Positions 8,479 through 16,722 of a stretch of DNA of 64,000 nucleotides are shown here, piece after piece. Source of the stretch: Streptomyces massasporeus (lineage in GTDB: Bacteria > Actinomycetota > Actinomycetes > Streptomycetales > Streptomycetaceae); contig NZ_BMSE01000009.1 in the NCBI RefSeq assembly GCF_014648995.1, forward strand, positions 1-64,000, in the 5' to 3' direction. Both the position numbers and the translations under genes were made by a program. The first letter of the stretch is position 1; the number at the start of each line of letters is the position of its first letter. The notes beneath the pieces are model-generated. The model was given only the letters and a program-made list of their open reading frames with translations. It had not been told where the DNA came from and did no database searches.

Positions 8479-8608
8479 TGGCGGCACCTCCTCTCGTCAT
8501 GACGGTCGACTCCCCAGGGGGTCCTGAGGGTTGCACACCCTGACCACGACCACACGATCGAGTGATCGGAGCCGGCCAGGGGGTGACCACAGGGAGCCTG
8601 CATCCCGC

Positions 8609-8637
8609 ACAACGAGCGGCGCGGCACTTGGGTTACG
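8609..8637 (-). promoter_or_regulatory. Predicted sigma-BldN promoter of rsbN
   Basis: On the minus strand the sequence reads CGTAAC at 8637-8632, a 17-base spacer, then CGTTGT at 8614-8609. This is one base off the known BldN consensus (CGTAAC about 16 bases before CGTTGA) that drives bldM and chaplin genes. It would give a leader of about 120 bases before the rsbN start at 8478. Known biology: rsbN is a BldN target, producing negative feedback. Confidence 0.75.
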
Positions 8638-8714
8638 GACACCGGCTGATCGAATGCCGAAGCCAACGAACCGTCACGGAACGTGAGTTGAATGTCGCCG
8701 ATCGTGCGGGGCGG

Positions 8715-9485
8715 TCAGCGGGCGTCTTCCGGGAGGAGCCGGGCGAGGGTGCGGACGGCCCGGTACTGGAGGGTCTTGATGGCGCCCTCGTTCTTGCCCA
8801 TCACCCGGGCGGTCTCGGCGACGGAGAGGCCCTGGAGGAAGCGGAGCGTCACGCACTCCTGCTGCTGTGGGTTGAGCCGCCGTACGGCGTCGAGCAGGGC
8901 GGCGTTGGAGAGGGACTCCAGGACGGAGTCCTCGGGGGAGCGCTCGACCTCGTTGGCGTCGAGCATCTCGCCGGTGGTGACCTCGAGGCGGAAGCGGCTG
9001 GACTTGAAGTGGTCCGCGACGAGGTTGCGGGCGATGGTCACGAGCCAGGCGCCGAAGTCACGGCCCTGCCAGGTGAACGTGCCGATGCGGCGCAGGGCGC
9101 GCAGGAAGGTCTCGCTGGTGAGGTCCTCGGCAGTCGCCTTTCCTCCGACCCGGTAGTAGATGTACCGGTAGACGGTGTCGCTGTACTGGTCGTAGAGGCG
9201 GCCGAAGGCGTCGGACTCGCCGGCCTGGGCGCGCTCCACGAGGTCCATCATCCGGGCGCTGTCGCTGTCCGCCGCCGGACGGCGGGCGGTGGCCGCCCCG
9301 GACGGGCGGCCTCGTCTGCCGACCGCGGCGCTGCCGTCGGCCAGTGCGTAGCACGGGCCGACGGGCGCGGCGGTGGCGAATGCGGGGACGGCGTACGCGG
9401 TGGGGACGAAGCCGCGCAACAGGTCTTGGACCGTTGCGCGCAGCGTAGCCAGGCCCGAGGCGTCAACCCCGACGTGTGGGTACAC
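8715..9485 (-). CDS. bldN: Developmental ECF sigma factor BldN (with pro-sequence)
   Basis: A 256-residue ECF sigma factor. Residues about 1-80 (MYPHVGVDASGLATLRATV and onward) are the N-terminal extension characteristic of BldN, which is processed in Streptomyces. Region 2 follows (FGRLYDQYSDTVYRYIYYRV, then AEDLTSETFLRALR), and region 4 is LNPQQQECVTLRFLQGLSVA with the helix-turn-helix ETARVMGKNEGAIKTLQYRA. BldN directs aerial-hyphae genes (chaplins, rodlins, bldM). The start GTG at 9485 matches the conserved N-terminus. The gene is 236 bases upstream of rsbN, leaving room for the separate rsbN promoter. Confidence 0.96.
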   Translation of the reverse strand: MYPHVGVDASGLATLRATVQDLLRGFVPTAYAVPAFATAAPVGPCYALADGSAAVGRRGRPSGAATARRPAADSDSARMMDLVERAQAGESDAFGRLYDQYSDTVYRYIYYRVGGKATAEDLTSETFLRALRRIGTFTWQGRDFGAWLVTIARNLVADHFKSSRFRLEVTTGEMLDANEVERSPEDSVLESLSNAALLDAVRRLNPQQQECVTLRFLQGLSVAETARVMGKNEGAIKTLQYRAVRTLARLLPEDAR

Positions 9486-9834
9486 GGGACTCCCAGAGGC
9501 AGAGCTTCCATCACGTGCAGTGCGGGACCTTTCACCCGTCGTAGCGACGGAGGGGTACCGGTTTGCGTCTGAGGAGAATAACGCTTCGTGCAGGCGCTGC
9601 TACACCGAGTTGCTCAAATCATCGATTACGTCGCTTCCGTAACCGATTGACACCGGATCAAGTGCCTGAGGGTGAGCGGTTGTTGATCGAAATGGTTCGG
9701 ATTGCGGCTGAGTCCGGGGCGTGTTGTGGCCGTGTGCAGCCAAGAGGACTGGATGCGAGGTTGTGGGGGTACGCCAGTTGGATTTACGGCGATTGTCAGG
9801 CCGTAAACGATGGTGTCCCGGTTTGATCGGTTGG
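9486..9834. other. Upstream region of bldN, no gene seen
   Basis: This 349-base stretch separates the bldN start from the end of the HAD-IB hydrolase gene; both are leftward. It is less GC-rich than its surroundings (for example around 9580-9700), as expected for a complex developmental promoter. Small open frames in it lack coding-like base use. I could not place a convincing BldD site by eye. It must contain the bldN promoter. Confidence 0.6.
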
Positions 9835-10752
9835 TCAGCGGCGCCGGCGGTGCAGGGCGATGGCGGCCGCGGTGCCGCCTGCCACCGCGCCGACACCCGC
9901 CGCGGCCGGGATGCCGACCTTCGCGGCCTTGCGGCCCGTGCGGTAGTCGCGCAGGCGCCAGTCCAGCCGGCGGGCGTGCTTGCGCAGCTTGCTGTCCGGG
10001 TTGATGGCGTAGGGGTGGCCGACCAGCGAGAGCATCGGGATGTCGTTGTGCGAGTCGCTGTAGGCGGCGCAGCGGCCGAGGTCCAGGCCCTCGGCGGCGG
10101 CCAGGGCGCGGACGGCCTCGGCCTTCGCGGGGCCGTGCAGCGGTTCGCCGACGAGTTTGCCGGTGTAGACGCCGTCGACGGACTCGGCGACCGTGCCCAG
10201 GGCGCCGGTCAGGCCGAGGCGGCGGGCGATGACCGTGGCGATCTCGACGGGGGCGGCCGTCACCAGCCACACCTTCTGGCCGGCGTCCAGGTGGGCCTGG
10301 GCGAGGGCGCGGGTGCCGGGCCAGATGCGCTCGGCCATGTACTCGTCGTAGATCTCCTCGCCGATCGACTGCAGTTCGGCGACGCGGTGGCCCTGGACGA
10401 TCGAGAGGGCCGAGTCGCGGGCCTCCTGCATGTGTTCGGGGTCCTCGACCCCGGCGAGGCGGAACCACGCCTGCTGCCAGGCGAACTTCGCCAGCTCGCG
10501 CGTCTCGAAGAACTTCCGCTTGTACAGGCCACGTCCGAAGTGGAAGATGGCCGCGCCCTGCATGACCGTGTTGTCCAGGTCGAAGAACGCGGCGGCCTGG
10601 TCGTCGCCGTGCACCGGGAACTGCGGTTCCTCGGTCGTGCCGGCGACTTCCTGCGTGGACTTGCGGGCTGCCTCCGCCGAGGCCTCGCCTGCCAAAACGC
10701 TCCGCGCCGTGGCGGAGCGCCTACGGGGAGTGAGCCATCCTAGAGCGGCCAT
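9835..10752 (-). CDS. HAD-IB family hydrolase (phosphoserine phosphatase-like)
   Basis: A 305-residue protein with HAD motif I AAFFDLDNTVMQG around residue 55, motif II VTAAPVEIA (threonine position), and the AAYSDSHNDIPML motif IV with the paired acidic residues, the pattern of the SerB/CicA HAD-IB group. The last 40 residues form a hydrophobic Ala/Gly-rich helix followed by a basic tail (HRRRR), so the protein is probably membrane-tethered. The cytoplasmic substrate is not predictable, although members of this group act on phosphoserine or lysophospholipid phosphates. ATG 10752 is the first good start. It lies in the conserved order bldN, HAD-IB, glutaredoxin, rex known from Streptomyces. 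Confidence 0.88.
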   Translation of the reverse strand: MAALGWLTPRRRSATARSVLAGEASAEAARKSTQEVAGTTEEPQFPVHGDDQAAAFFDLDNTVMQGAAIFHFGRGLYKRKFFETRELAKFAWQQAWFRLAGVEDPEHMQEARDSALSIVQGHRVAELQSIGEEIYDEYMAERIWPGTRALAQAHLDAGQKVWLVTAAPVEIATVIARRLGLTGALGTVAESVDGVYTGKLVGEPLHGPAKAEAVRALAAAEGLDLGRCAAYSDSHNDIPMLSLVGHPYAINPDSKLRKHARRLDWRLRDYRTGRKAAKVGIPAAAGVGAVAGGTAAAIALHRRRR

Positions 10753-10923
10753 GGCGTGAGCATAGCCAGTTTGTTCGGGGGTTCCGGAGTCGGAAGGTTG
10801 GGAGCCTGTGAACTCTCGGCAAGCGTGTCGTTAAAGATGCCGCGCGGGACGGGCGCGGTCGGCGCGTCCTCTGGCGCTTTCACGAGGGTTCCGCCCGGGC
10901 GCGGCCGCGCGACAATGGCCGAC

Positions 10924-11193
10924 ATGAGTCCCCTCTTCCGTCGCAGGCCCCCTCGGGACCGGCTCGTCACCCTGATCCGCAAGCCCGGCTGTCATCTGTG
11001 TGATGACGCACAGGTCGTTGTGGAGAAGGTGTGCGGTGATCTCGGAGTCCCCTGGGAGCAGAAGGACATCACCGAGGATCGGGAACTGCACGACCAGTAC
11101 TGGGAGCAGATCCCGGTCGTGCTGGTGGACGGCAGGCAGCACACGTTCTGGCGCGTGAACGAGGACCGCCTGCGCAAGGCGCTGACCGACTGA
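10924..11193 (+). CDS. Glutaredoxin-family thiol-disulfide protein
   Basis: An 89-residue thioredoxin-fold protein (DUF836-type glutaredoxin). The redox motif is CHLC in LIRKPGCHLCDDAQVV, about residue 22, and the cis-Pro loop appears as EQIPVVLVDGRQH. Such proteins reduce protein disulfides, with mycothiol likely as the actinobacterial partner. ATG 10924 gives the compact family length; ATG 10915 in frame is the alternative. It is divergent from the HAD-IB gene and lies about 310 bases upstream of rex, consistent with a redox-linked neighbourhood. Confidence 0.87.
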   Translation: MSPLFRRRPPRDRLVTLIRKPGCHLCDDAQVVVEKVCGDLGVPWEQKDITEDRELHDQYWEQIPVVLVDGRQHTFWRVNEDRLRKALTD

Positions 11194-11410
11194 TCCCGCC
11201 CGGTGAGCGACTGACCGATCAGTCCAAAGAGGCCGTCGAGTCGCTTAGGATCGATGGTGACTTGGTCTCGGGGGCGGGATTCACTGAGGAGAGTGTGCGG
11301 TTTTGCCCCCGAAAGACAAGGAGCGGCGGTGCGTATGCGCCGGTTCCCTGCGCGTGCGCCGGGGGCGCGTGACCCCGGTCACGTTGGCCGGGCAAATCGG
11401 ACACCATCTT

Positions 11411-11426
11411 TGTGCACGCGTTCACA
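11411..11426 (+). promoter_or_regulatory. Rex operator (ROP) upstream of rex-hemACD
   Basis: The 16-base sequence TGTGCACGCGTTCACA is a near-perfect match to the Streptomyces Rex operator TGTGAACNNNTTCACA. It lies 80 bases upstream of the rex start. Known biology: Rex binds such sites when NADH is low and releases them when NADH rises, so rex and the heme genes would be autoregulated by the cell's redox state. Confidence 0.9.
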
Positions 11427-11506
11427 AAGACATAGCCTGCATTCGACGGGGCGGTCATGTAGGGACGTATGACCGCCTACAGCCCCGCTCTACCCGCAGG
11501 AGCACC

Positions 11507-12271
11507 GTGGCAACTGGCCGAACTCACCGACCGGCGACCCGCAGCCGAGGGATTCCCGAGGCCACCGTCGCCCGGCTTCCGCTGTACCTCCGCGCTCTGA
11601 CCGCGCTGTCGGAGCGCTCGGTGCCCACGGTCTCCTCCGAGGAGCTCGCGGCCGCGGCGGGGGTCAACTCCGCGAAGCTGCGCAAGGACTTCTCCTACCT
11701 CGGGTCGTACGGGACCAGGGGCGTCGGCTACGACGTCGAGTATCTCGTGTACCAGATCTCCCGCGAACTGGGGCTCACCCAGGACTGGCCGGTTGTGATC
11801 GTCGGTATCGGTAACCTCGGCGCCGCCCTGGCCAACTACGGCGGGTTCGCCTCCCGTGGGTTCCGGGTCGCCGCGCTGATCGACGCCGACCCCGCGATGG
11901 CCGGAAAGCCCGTCGCCGGGATCCCGGTGCAGCACGCCGACGACCTGGAGAAGATCATCCAGGACAACGGCGTGTCGATCGGTGTCATCGCCACCCCCGC
12001 CGGTGCCGCCCAGGCGGTCTGCGACCGGCTCGTGGCCGCCGGTGTCACCTCCATCCTGAACTTCGCGCCGACCGTGCTGTCCGTCCCCGAGGGCGTCGAC
12101 GTGCGCAAGGTCGACCTCTCCATCGAGCTGCAGATCCTCGCCTTCCACGAGCAGCGCAAGGCCGGGGAGGAGGCCGCCGCCTCCGACGGGGGCGTCCCCA
12201 CCGCCGCCGCCCGCAGCGACTCCACCGACCAGGGGCCCGACGGGGACATGCCCGCCGTGATGCCGGCATGA
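11507..12271 (+). CDS. rex: Redox-sensing transcriptional repressor Rex
   Basis: A 254-residue repressor. Residues 17-85 form the winged helix (ATVARLPLYLRALTAL through LRKDFSYLGSYGTRGVGY, the conserved recognition region), and residues 95-215 form the NAD(H)-binding Rossmann domain with VVIVGIGNLGAALA. The extra C-terminal Ala/Asp-rich 30 residues are variable. GTG 11507 follows CAGGAG and begins the conserved sequence; upstream frame is untranslated leader containing the operator. The stop overlaps the hemA start in ATGA, so the two are translationally coupled. Confidence 0.96.
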   Translation: MATGRTHRPATRSRGIPEATVARLPLYLRALTALSERSVPTVSSEELAAAAGVNSAKLRKDFSYLGSYGTRGVGYDVEYLVYQISRELGLTQDWPVVIVGIGNLGAALANYGGFASRGFRVAALIDADPAMAGKPVAGIPVQHADDLEKIIQDNGVSIGVIATPAGAAQAVCDRLVAAGVTSILNFAPTVLSVPEGVDVRKVDLSIELQILAFHEQRKAGEEAAASDGGVPTAAARSDSTDQGPDGDMPAVMPA

Positions 12272-14043
12272 GCCTCCTCGTCGTCGGACTCAGCCACCGC
12301 AGCGCCCCGGTCAGCGTGCTGGAGCGGGCCGCGTTGACCGCGGACTCGCAGGTCAAGCTGCTCCAGGACACGGTCGCCGCCGAACCGGCCTCCGAGGCCG
12401 CGGTGCTCGCCACCTGCAACCGCATCGAGCTCTACGCCGACGTGGACAAGTTCCACGCCGGTGTCGCCGAGCTGTCCACGCTGCTCGCCCAGCACAGCGG
12501 CGTCGGCCTGGAGGAGCTCACCCCTTATCTCTATGTGCACTACGAGGACCGGGCCGTCCACCACCTGTTCTCGGTGGCCTGCGGGCTGGACTCGATGGTC
12601 GTCGGCGAGGGGCAGATCCTCGGCCAGATCAAGGACTCCCTGGCCCGGGCGCAGGACCTGCAGTCCGCCGGCCGGCTCCTGAACGACCTGTTCCAGCAGG
12701 CCCTGCGGGTCGGCAAGCGCGCCCACTCCGAGACCGGCATCGACCGCGCCGGCCAGTCCCTGGTCACCTTCGGCCTGGAGCAGCTGGCCCGGGGCGGGGA
12801 CGTACAGCAGTGGGCGCGGGGCAAGAAGGCCCTGGTCATCGGGGCCGGGTCGATGTCCTCCCTGGCCGCCGCCACGCTCGCGCGGGCCGGGGTCGCCGAG
12901 ATCGTCGTCGCCAACCGCACCCTCGACCGCGCCGAGCGCCTCGCCCAGATCCTCATGGACGGCGACGACACGGACGTGGCGGCCCGCGCGGTACCGATGG
13001 AGTCGGTGCCGGCCGAGCTGACACGTGCCGACGTCACCGTCTCCTGCACGGGTGCGACGGGCCTGGTCCTGACGGCCGAGTCGGTCGCCGAGGCGGTCGA
13101 GGGCCGTACGCCGGCGCCGGCCGCCGGGTCCGGCGAGGACGGACCGGGGGCGCCGGGCGGCGAGTCCGGCTCCGCGACCGGTTCCGGGGAGCGGCGCGGC
13201 GGTGCGTCGGGCACCAGCCTCGGCAGCGAGGACGGCTGCCCGCTCGACCTCTCCGCGGTGCAGGGCACCGCCGGGTTCTCCGTGCTGGGCGAGGCCGCAG
13301 TGGCCGGGATGGCCGCCGCCGACCTCGAACAGCACGCGGCGTGGGTGGACAACGGCTCGGTTGGTGGCGACCGGCGTGCCGCGTCCGGTACGGCCCGGCC
13401 GGGACGGACCGGCACGCTCGACCCGGCCGCGGACACCGACGCCATCGCCGCGCTCGCCGCGACCGTCGCCACCGTCGGGCGGATCCCCGAGCGGCGCCGG
13501 CCCGAGCCGCTCGAGGAGCCGCAGCGGCCCGAGCCCGTGCTCTTCCTGCTGGACCTCGCGATGCCGCGCGACATCGACGCGGCCGTGCACCGGCTGGCCG
13601 GGGTGCGGCTGGTGGACATCGAGTCGCTGGCGGAGGCCTCCGCGGGCGCTCCGATGGCTGCCGATGTGGACCAGGTACGGCGTATCGTCTCCGACGAGGT
13701 CGCGGCCTTCGGGGCAGCACTGCGGGCCGCGCACATCACACCGACCGTGGTCGCCCTGCGCACCATGGCCGCCGATGTCGTGGCCGGCGAGATCGCCCGG
13801 CTGGACGGTCGGCTGCCCGGTCTCGACGACAAACACCGAGCGGAGATCACCCAGACCGTGCGGCGCGTGGTCGACAAACTGCTCCACGCGCCGACCGTGC
13901 GGGTCAAGCAACTCGCGGCCGAACCCGGCGGCGCCGGGTACGCGGACGCACTGCGGACCCTGTTCGACCTCGACCCCGAGACGGTGGCCGCCGTCTCCCG
14001 GGCCGAGGACAGCACCACCGAGAAAGACCGAGGGCCGGCATGA
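12268..14043 (+). CDS. hemA: Glutamyl-tRNA reductase
   Basis: A 591-residue enzyme that reduces glutamyl-tRNA to glutamate-1-semialdehyde, the first committed step of heme synthesis by the C5 pathway. The N-terminal catalytic domain has LVVGLSHRSAPVSVLE and the active-site Cys in VLATCNRIELY (about residue 50). The NADPH domain has ALVIGAGSMSSLAAATLA. The protein is about 150 residues longer than most GluTRs because of a low-complexity Gly/Ala/Ser/Glu insertion at roughly residues 275-400 between the NADPH domain and the helical dimerisation domain, a feature common in streptomycetes. It starts in the rex stop (ATGA) and ends in the hemC start (ATGA). Confidence 0.96.
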   Translation: MSLLVVGLSHRSAPVSVLERAALTADSQVKLLQDTVAAEPASEAAVLATCNRIELYADVDKFHAGVAELSTLLAQHSGVGLEELTPYLYVHYEDRAVHHLFSVACGLDSMVVGEGQILGQIKDSLARAQDLQSAGRLLNDLFQQALRVGKRAHSETGIDRAGQSLVTFGLEQLARGGDVQQWARGKKALVIGAGSMSSLAAATLARAGVAEIVVANRTLDRAERLAQILMDGDDTDVAARAVPMESVPAELTRADVTVSCTGATGLVLTAESVAEAVEGRTPAPAAGSGEDGPGAPGGESGSATGSGERRGGASGTSLGSEDGCPLDLSAVQGTAGFSVLGEAAVAGMAAADLEQHAAWVDNGSVGGDRRAASGTARPGRTGTLDPAADTDAIAALAATVATVGRIPERRRPEPLEEPQRPEPVLFLLDLAMPRDIDAAVHRLAGVRLVDIESLAEASAGAPMAADVDQVRRIVSDEVAAFGAALRAAHITPTVVALRTMAADVVAGEIARLDGRLPGLDDKHRAEITQTVRRVVDKLLHAPTVRVKQLAAEPGGAGYADALRTLFDLDPETVAAVSRAEDSTTEKDRGPA

Positions 14044-14999
14044 CCGACAAGACGCTGAGGCTCGGCACCCGGCGCAGCAGGCTCGCCATGGCCCAGTCCG
14101 GGCAGGTGGCGGAAGCCGTGAGCCGGGTGACCGGGCGGCCCGTCGAGCTCGTCGAGATCACCACGTACGGCGACACCTCGCGCGAGCAGCTCGCCCAGAT
14201 CGGCGGCACCGGCGTGTTCGTGACCGCCCTGCGCGACGCGCTCCTCAAGGGCGAGGTCGACTTCGCGGTGCACTCGCTGAAGGACCTGCCGACCACGCAG
14301 CCCGACGACCTGGTCGTCGCGGCCGTGCCGGTGCGCGAGGACCCGCGGGACGTGATCGTCGCCCGGGACGCGCTGAAGTTCACCGACCTGCCCTCCGGGG
14401 CCCGCATCGGTACGGGTTCGCCGCGCCGCATGGCGCAGCTCAACGCGTACGCCCGCAGCCACGGCCTGGACATAGCGACGGTCCCGATCCGCGGCAACGT
14501 CGACACCCGCATCGGGTTCGTGCGCAGCGGAGAACTCGACGCCGTCGTGCTGGCCGCCGCCGGACTCAACCGGATCGGCCGCGGCGACGAAGTGACCGAC
14601 TTCCTGTCGGTCGACACGGTTTTGCCCGCCCCCGGCCAGGGGGCCCTGGCGATCGAGTGCACCGCGGGCAACGCGGACCTCATCGCCGCGCTCGCCGAAC
14701 TCGACGACCCGTTCACGCGGATCGCCGTGACGGCCGAGCGATCACTGCTCGCCGCCCTGGAGGCCGGCTGCAGCGCACCTGTGGGCGCGTTGGCCGACCT
14801 TCTGGCCGACGGGCAGATTGTCAAGGAAATGCGCCTGCGCGCCGTCGTCGGGACCACCGACGGCACGCGCATGGTGCAGCTGTCCACCACCGGTCCCGTG
14901 CCCGAGACGCACGACGGGGCAATGGCGCTCGGTCGCGAACTCGCGGCCGAGATGCTCGCCCAGGGCGCGGCCGGTCTGATGGGGGAGCGAGCACAGTGA
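14040..14999 (+). CDS. hemC: Hydroxymethylbilane synthase (porphobilinogen deaminase)
   Basis: A 319-residue enzyme that condenses four porphobilinogens into hydroxymethylbilane. Signature pieces are LRLGTRRSRLAMAQSGQVAE at the N-terminus, HSLKDLPT, RIGTGSPRRMAQL and the dipyrromethane-cofactor cysteine in LEAGCSAPVGA. Length is normal for the family. ATG 14040 overlaps the hemA stop and the end overlaps the hemD start (GTGA), a run of coupled genes that should keep heme enzymes in proportion. Confidence 0.96.
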   Translation: MTDKTLRLGTRRSRLAMAQSGQVAEAVSRVTGRPVELVEITTYGDTSREQLAQIGGTGVFVTALRDALLKGEVDFAVHSLKDLPTTQPDDLVVAAVPVREDPRDVIVARDALKFTDLPSGARIGTGSPRRMAQLNAYARSHGLDIATVPIRGNVDTRIGFVRSGELDAVVLAAAGLNRIGRGDEVTDFLSVDTVLPAPGQGALAIECTAGNADLIAALAELDDPFTRIAVTAERSLLAALEAGCSAPVGALADLLADGQIVKEMRLRAVVGTTDGTRMVQLSTTGPVPETHDGAMALGRELAAEMLAQGAAGLMGERAQ

Positions 15000-16702
15000 G
15001 CCCCACCACCCTTTCCGCCGGTCCTGAACACGGGCACGTCACCTTCCTGGGTGCCGGACCCGGAGATCCGGGACTGCTGACTCTGCGCGCCGTGGAGGCG
15101 CTGGCGAGTGCCGACGTCCTCGTCGCCGAGCACGAAGTGCTCGACGTCGTACGTCAGCACGCCAGGCAGGGCGTGTCCGAAGTGCATACGGACCCGGATC
15201 CTTCCCAGGATCCGGCACCGGGCACAGGAACGCCCCAGCTGACGGTAGTTGACGGCACGTCAACCACCGTCGCCGCCCCCGCGGTGCGGGATGCCGCACA
15301 TCTTGTCATGGAGGCCGCACGGGGCGGCAGGCGGGTCGTGCGTGCGGTGTCCGGGGACCCGGGCCTCGACACGTACGCCGCCGAGGAGATGCTGGCGTGC
15401 GCCGCCGCCGGGGTGCCCTTCGAGGTCGTCCCCGGCATCGCGAGCGCCGTCGGCGTGCCCGCCTACGCCGGTGTGCCGCTGCGCGACGCGCAGGGCGCGG
15501 ACGTGCGGTTCGTGGACGCGCGGACGGCGTCGGACCGGTGCTGGACGGAGGTCGGGGCGTCGGACGGCACGGTCGTCGTGTCCACGACGCTGGACTCCGT
15601 CGCCGCGGCGGCCGGCGAGCTCGTCTCCGCCGGGCGCAAGCCGGACACCCCGATGACGGTCACCGTCGCCGGCACCACCACCCGGCAGCGCACCTGGAGC
15701 GCCACGCTCGGCACGATCGCGCAGACGCTGAAGCAGCTCAAGGTGCTGCCCTCGCCCGACGGCGGCCGGCCGGTGATAGCCGTGGTCGGTGAGCGTTCCG
15801 CCGCCGCCCAGCGCGACCAGCTCGCGTGGTTCGAGTCCAAGCCGCTGTTCGGCTGGAAGGTGCTCGTGCCGCGGACCAAGGAGCAGGCGGCGTCGCTCTC
15901 CGACCAGCTGCGGTCGTACGGGGCCGTGCCGCACGAGGTGCCGACGATCGCCGTCGAGCCGCCGCGCACGCCCCAGCAGATGGAGCGCGCGGTCAAGGGG
16001 CTCGTCACGGGCCGCTACGAGTGGATCGCCTTCACCTCGGTCAACGCGGTCAAGGCCGTGCGGGAGAAGTTCGAGGAGTACGGGCTCGACGCGCGTGCCT
16101 TCGCGGGCATCAAGGTCGCGGCCGTCGGCGAGCAGACGGCGAAGGCGCTGATCGCGTTCGGCGTGAAGCCGGACCTGGTGCCGAGCGGTGAGCAGTCGGC
16201 CGCCGGTCTGCTGGAGGACTGGCCGCCCTACGACCCGGTCTTCGACCCGATCGACCGAGTGTTCCTGCCGCGTGCCGACATCGCCACGGAGACGCTGGTC
16301 GCCGGGCTGATCGAGCTCGGCTGGGAGGTCGACGACGTCACGGCCTACCGGACCGTGCGGGCCTCGCCGCCGCCGGCGGAGACCCGCGAGGCGATCAAGG
16401 GCGGTGGCTTCGACGCCGTTCTGTTCACCTCGTCGTCCACCGTGCGGAACCTGGTCGGCATCGCCGGCAAGCCGCACAACGTCACCGTGATCGCGTGTAT
16501 CGGCCCGGCCACGGCGAAGACCGCCGAGGAGCACGGGCTCCGGGTGGACGTCATGGCTCCCGAGCCGTCCGTCCACAAGCTGGCCGAAGCCCTGGCCGAC
16601 TTCGGCGCGAAGCGCCGTGCGGCGGCTTTGGAGGCCGGCGACCCGGTGACGCGGCCGAGCGAGCGGCGGCCGGGGGCGCGGCGGAGGCGGTCGACGACGT
16701 GA
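14996..16702 (+). CDS. hemD: Fused uroporphyrinogen-III methyltransferase-like/uroporphyrinogen-III synthase
   Basis: A 568-residue fusion. Residues about 14-255 are a tetrapyrrole-methyltransferase (SUMT/CobA-type) domain with VTFLGAGPGDPGLLTLRAVE and VRAVSGDPGLDTYA. Residues about 280-540 are a HemD domain (WKVLVPRTKEQAASLSDQL, FTSVNAVKAV, LFTSSSTVRNLVG) that closes hydroxymethylbilane to uroporphyrinogen III. The methyltransferase half reads AYAGVPLRDAQGADVRF where active SUMTs usually have a PLTHR motif, so methylation at the siroheme/cobalamin branch may be weak or lost. GTG 14996 overlaps the hemC stop. Confidence 0.93.
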   Translation: MSPTTLSAGPEHGHVTFLGAGPGDPGLLTLRAVEALASADVLVAEHEVLDVVRQHARQGVSEVHTDPDPSQDPAPGTGTPQLTVVDGTSTTVAAPAVRDAAHLVMEAARGGRRVVRAVSGDPGLDTYAAEEMLACAAAGVPFEVVPGIASAVGVPAYAGVPLRDAQGADVRFVDARTASDRCWTEVGASDGTVVVSTTLDSVAAAAGELVSAGRKPDTPMTVTVAGTTTRQRTWSATLGTIAQTLKQLKVLPSPDGGRPVIAVVGERSAAAQRDQLAWFESKPLFGWKVLVPRTKEQAASLSDQLRSYGAVPHEVPTIAVEPPRTPQQMERAVKGLVTGRYEWIAFTSVNAVKAVREKFEEYGLDARAFAGIKVAAVGEQTAKALIAFGVKPDLVPSGEQSAAGLLEDWPPYDPVFDPIDRVFLPRADIATETLVAGLIELGWEVDDVTAYRTVRASPPPAETREAIKGGGFDAVLFTSSSTVRNLVGIAGKPHNVTVIACIGPATAKTAEEHGLRVDVMAPEPSVHKLAEALADFGAKRRAAALEAGDPVTRPSERRPGARRRRSTT

Positions 16703-16722
16703 CCGACCCTCACTGGCTGCGG

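Noticed and set aside
11209..11224. GACTGACCGATCAGTC palindrome upstream of rex as a TetR operator
   Set aside because: The arms are only 6 bp and part of it repeats the glutaredoxin gene's end; no TetR gene is in the window. Too weak to call.
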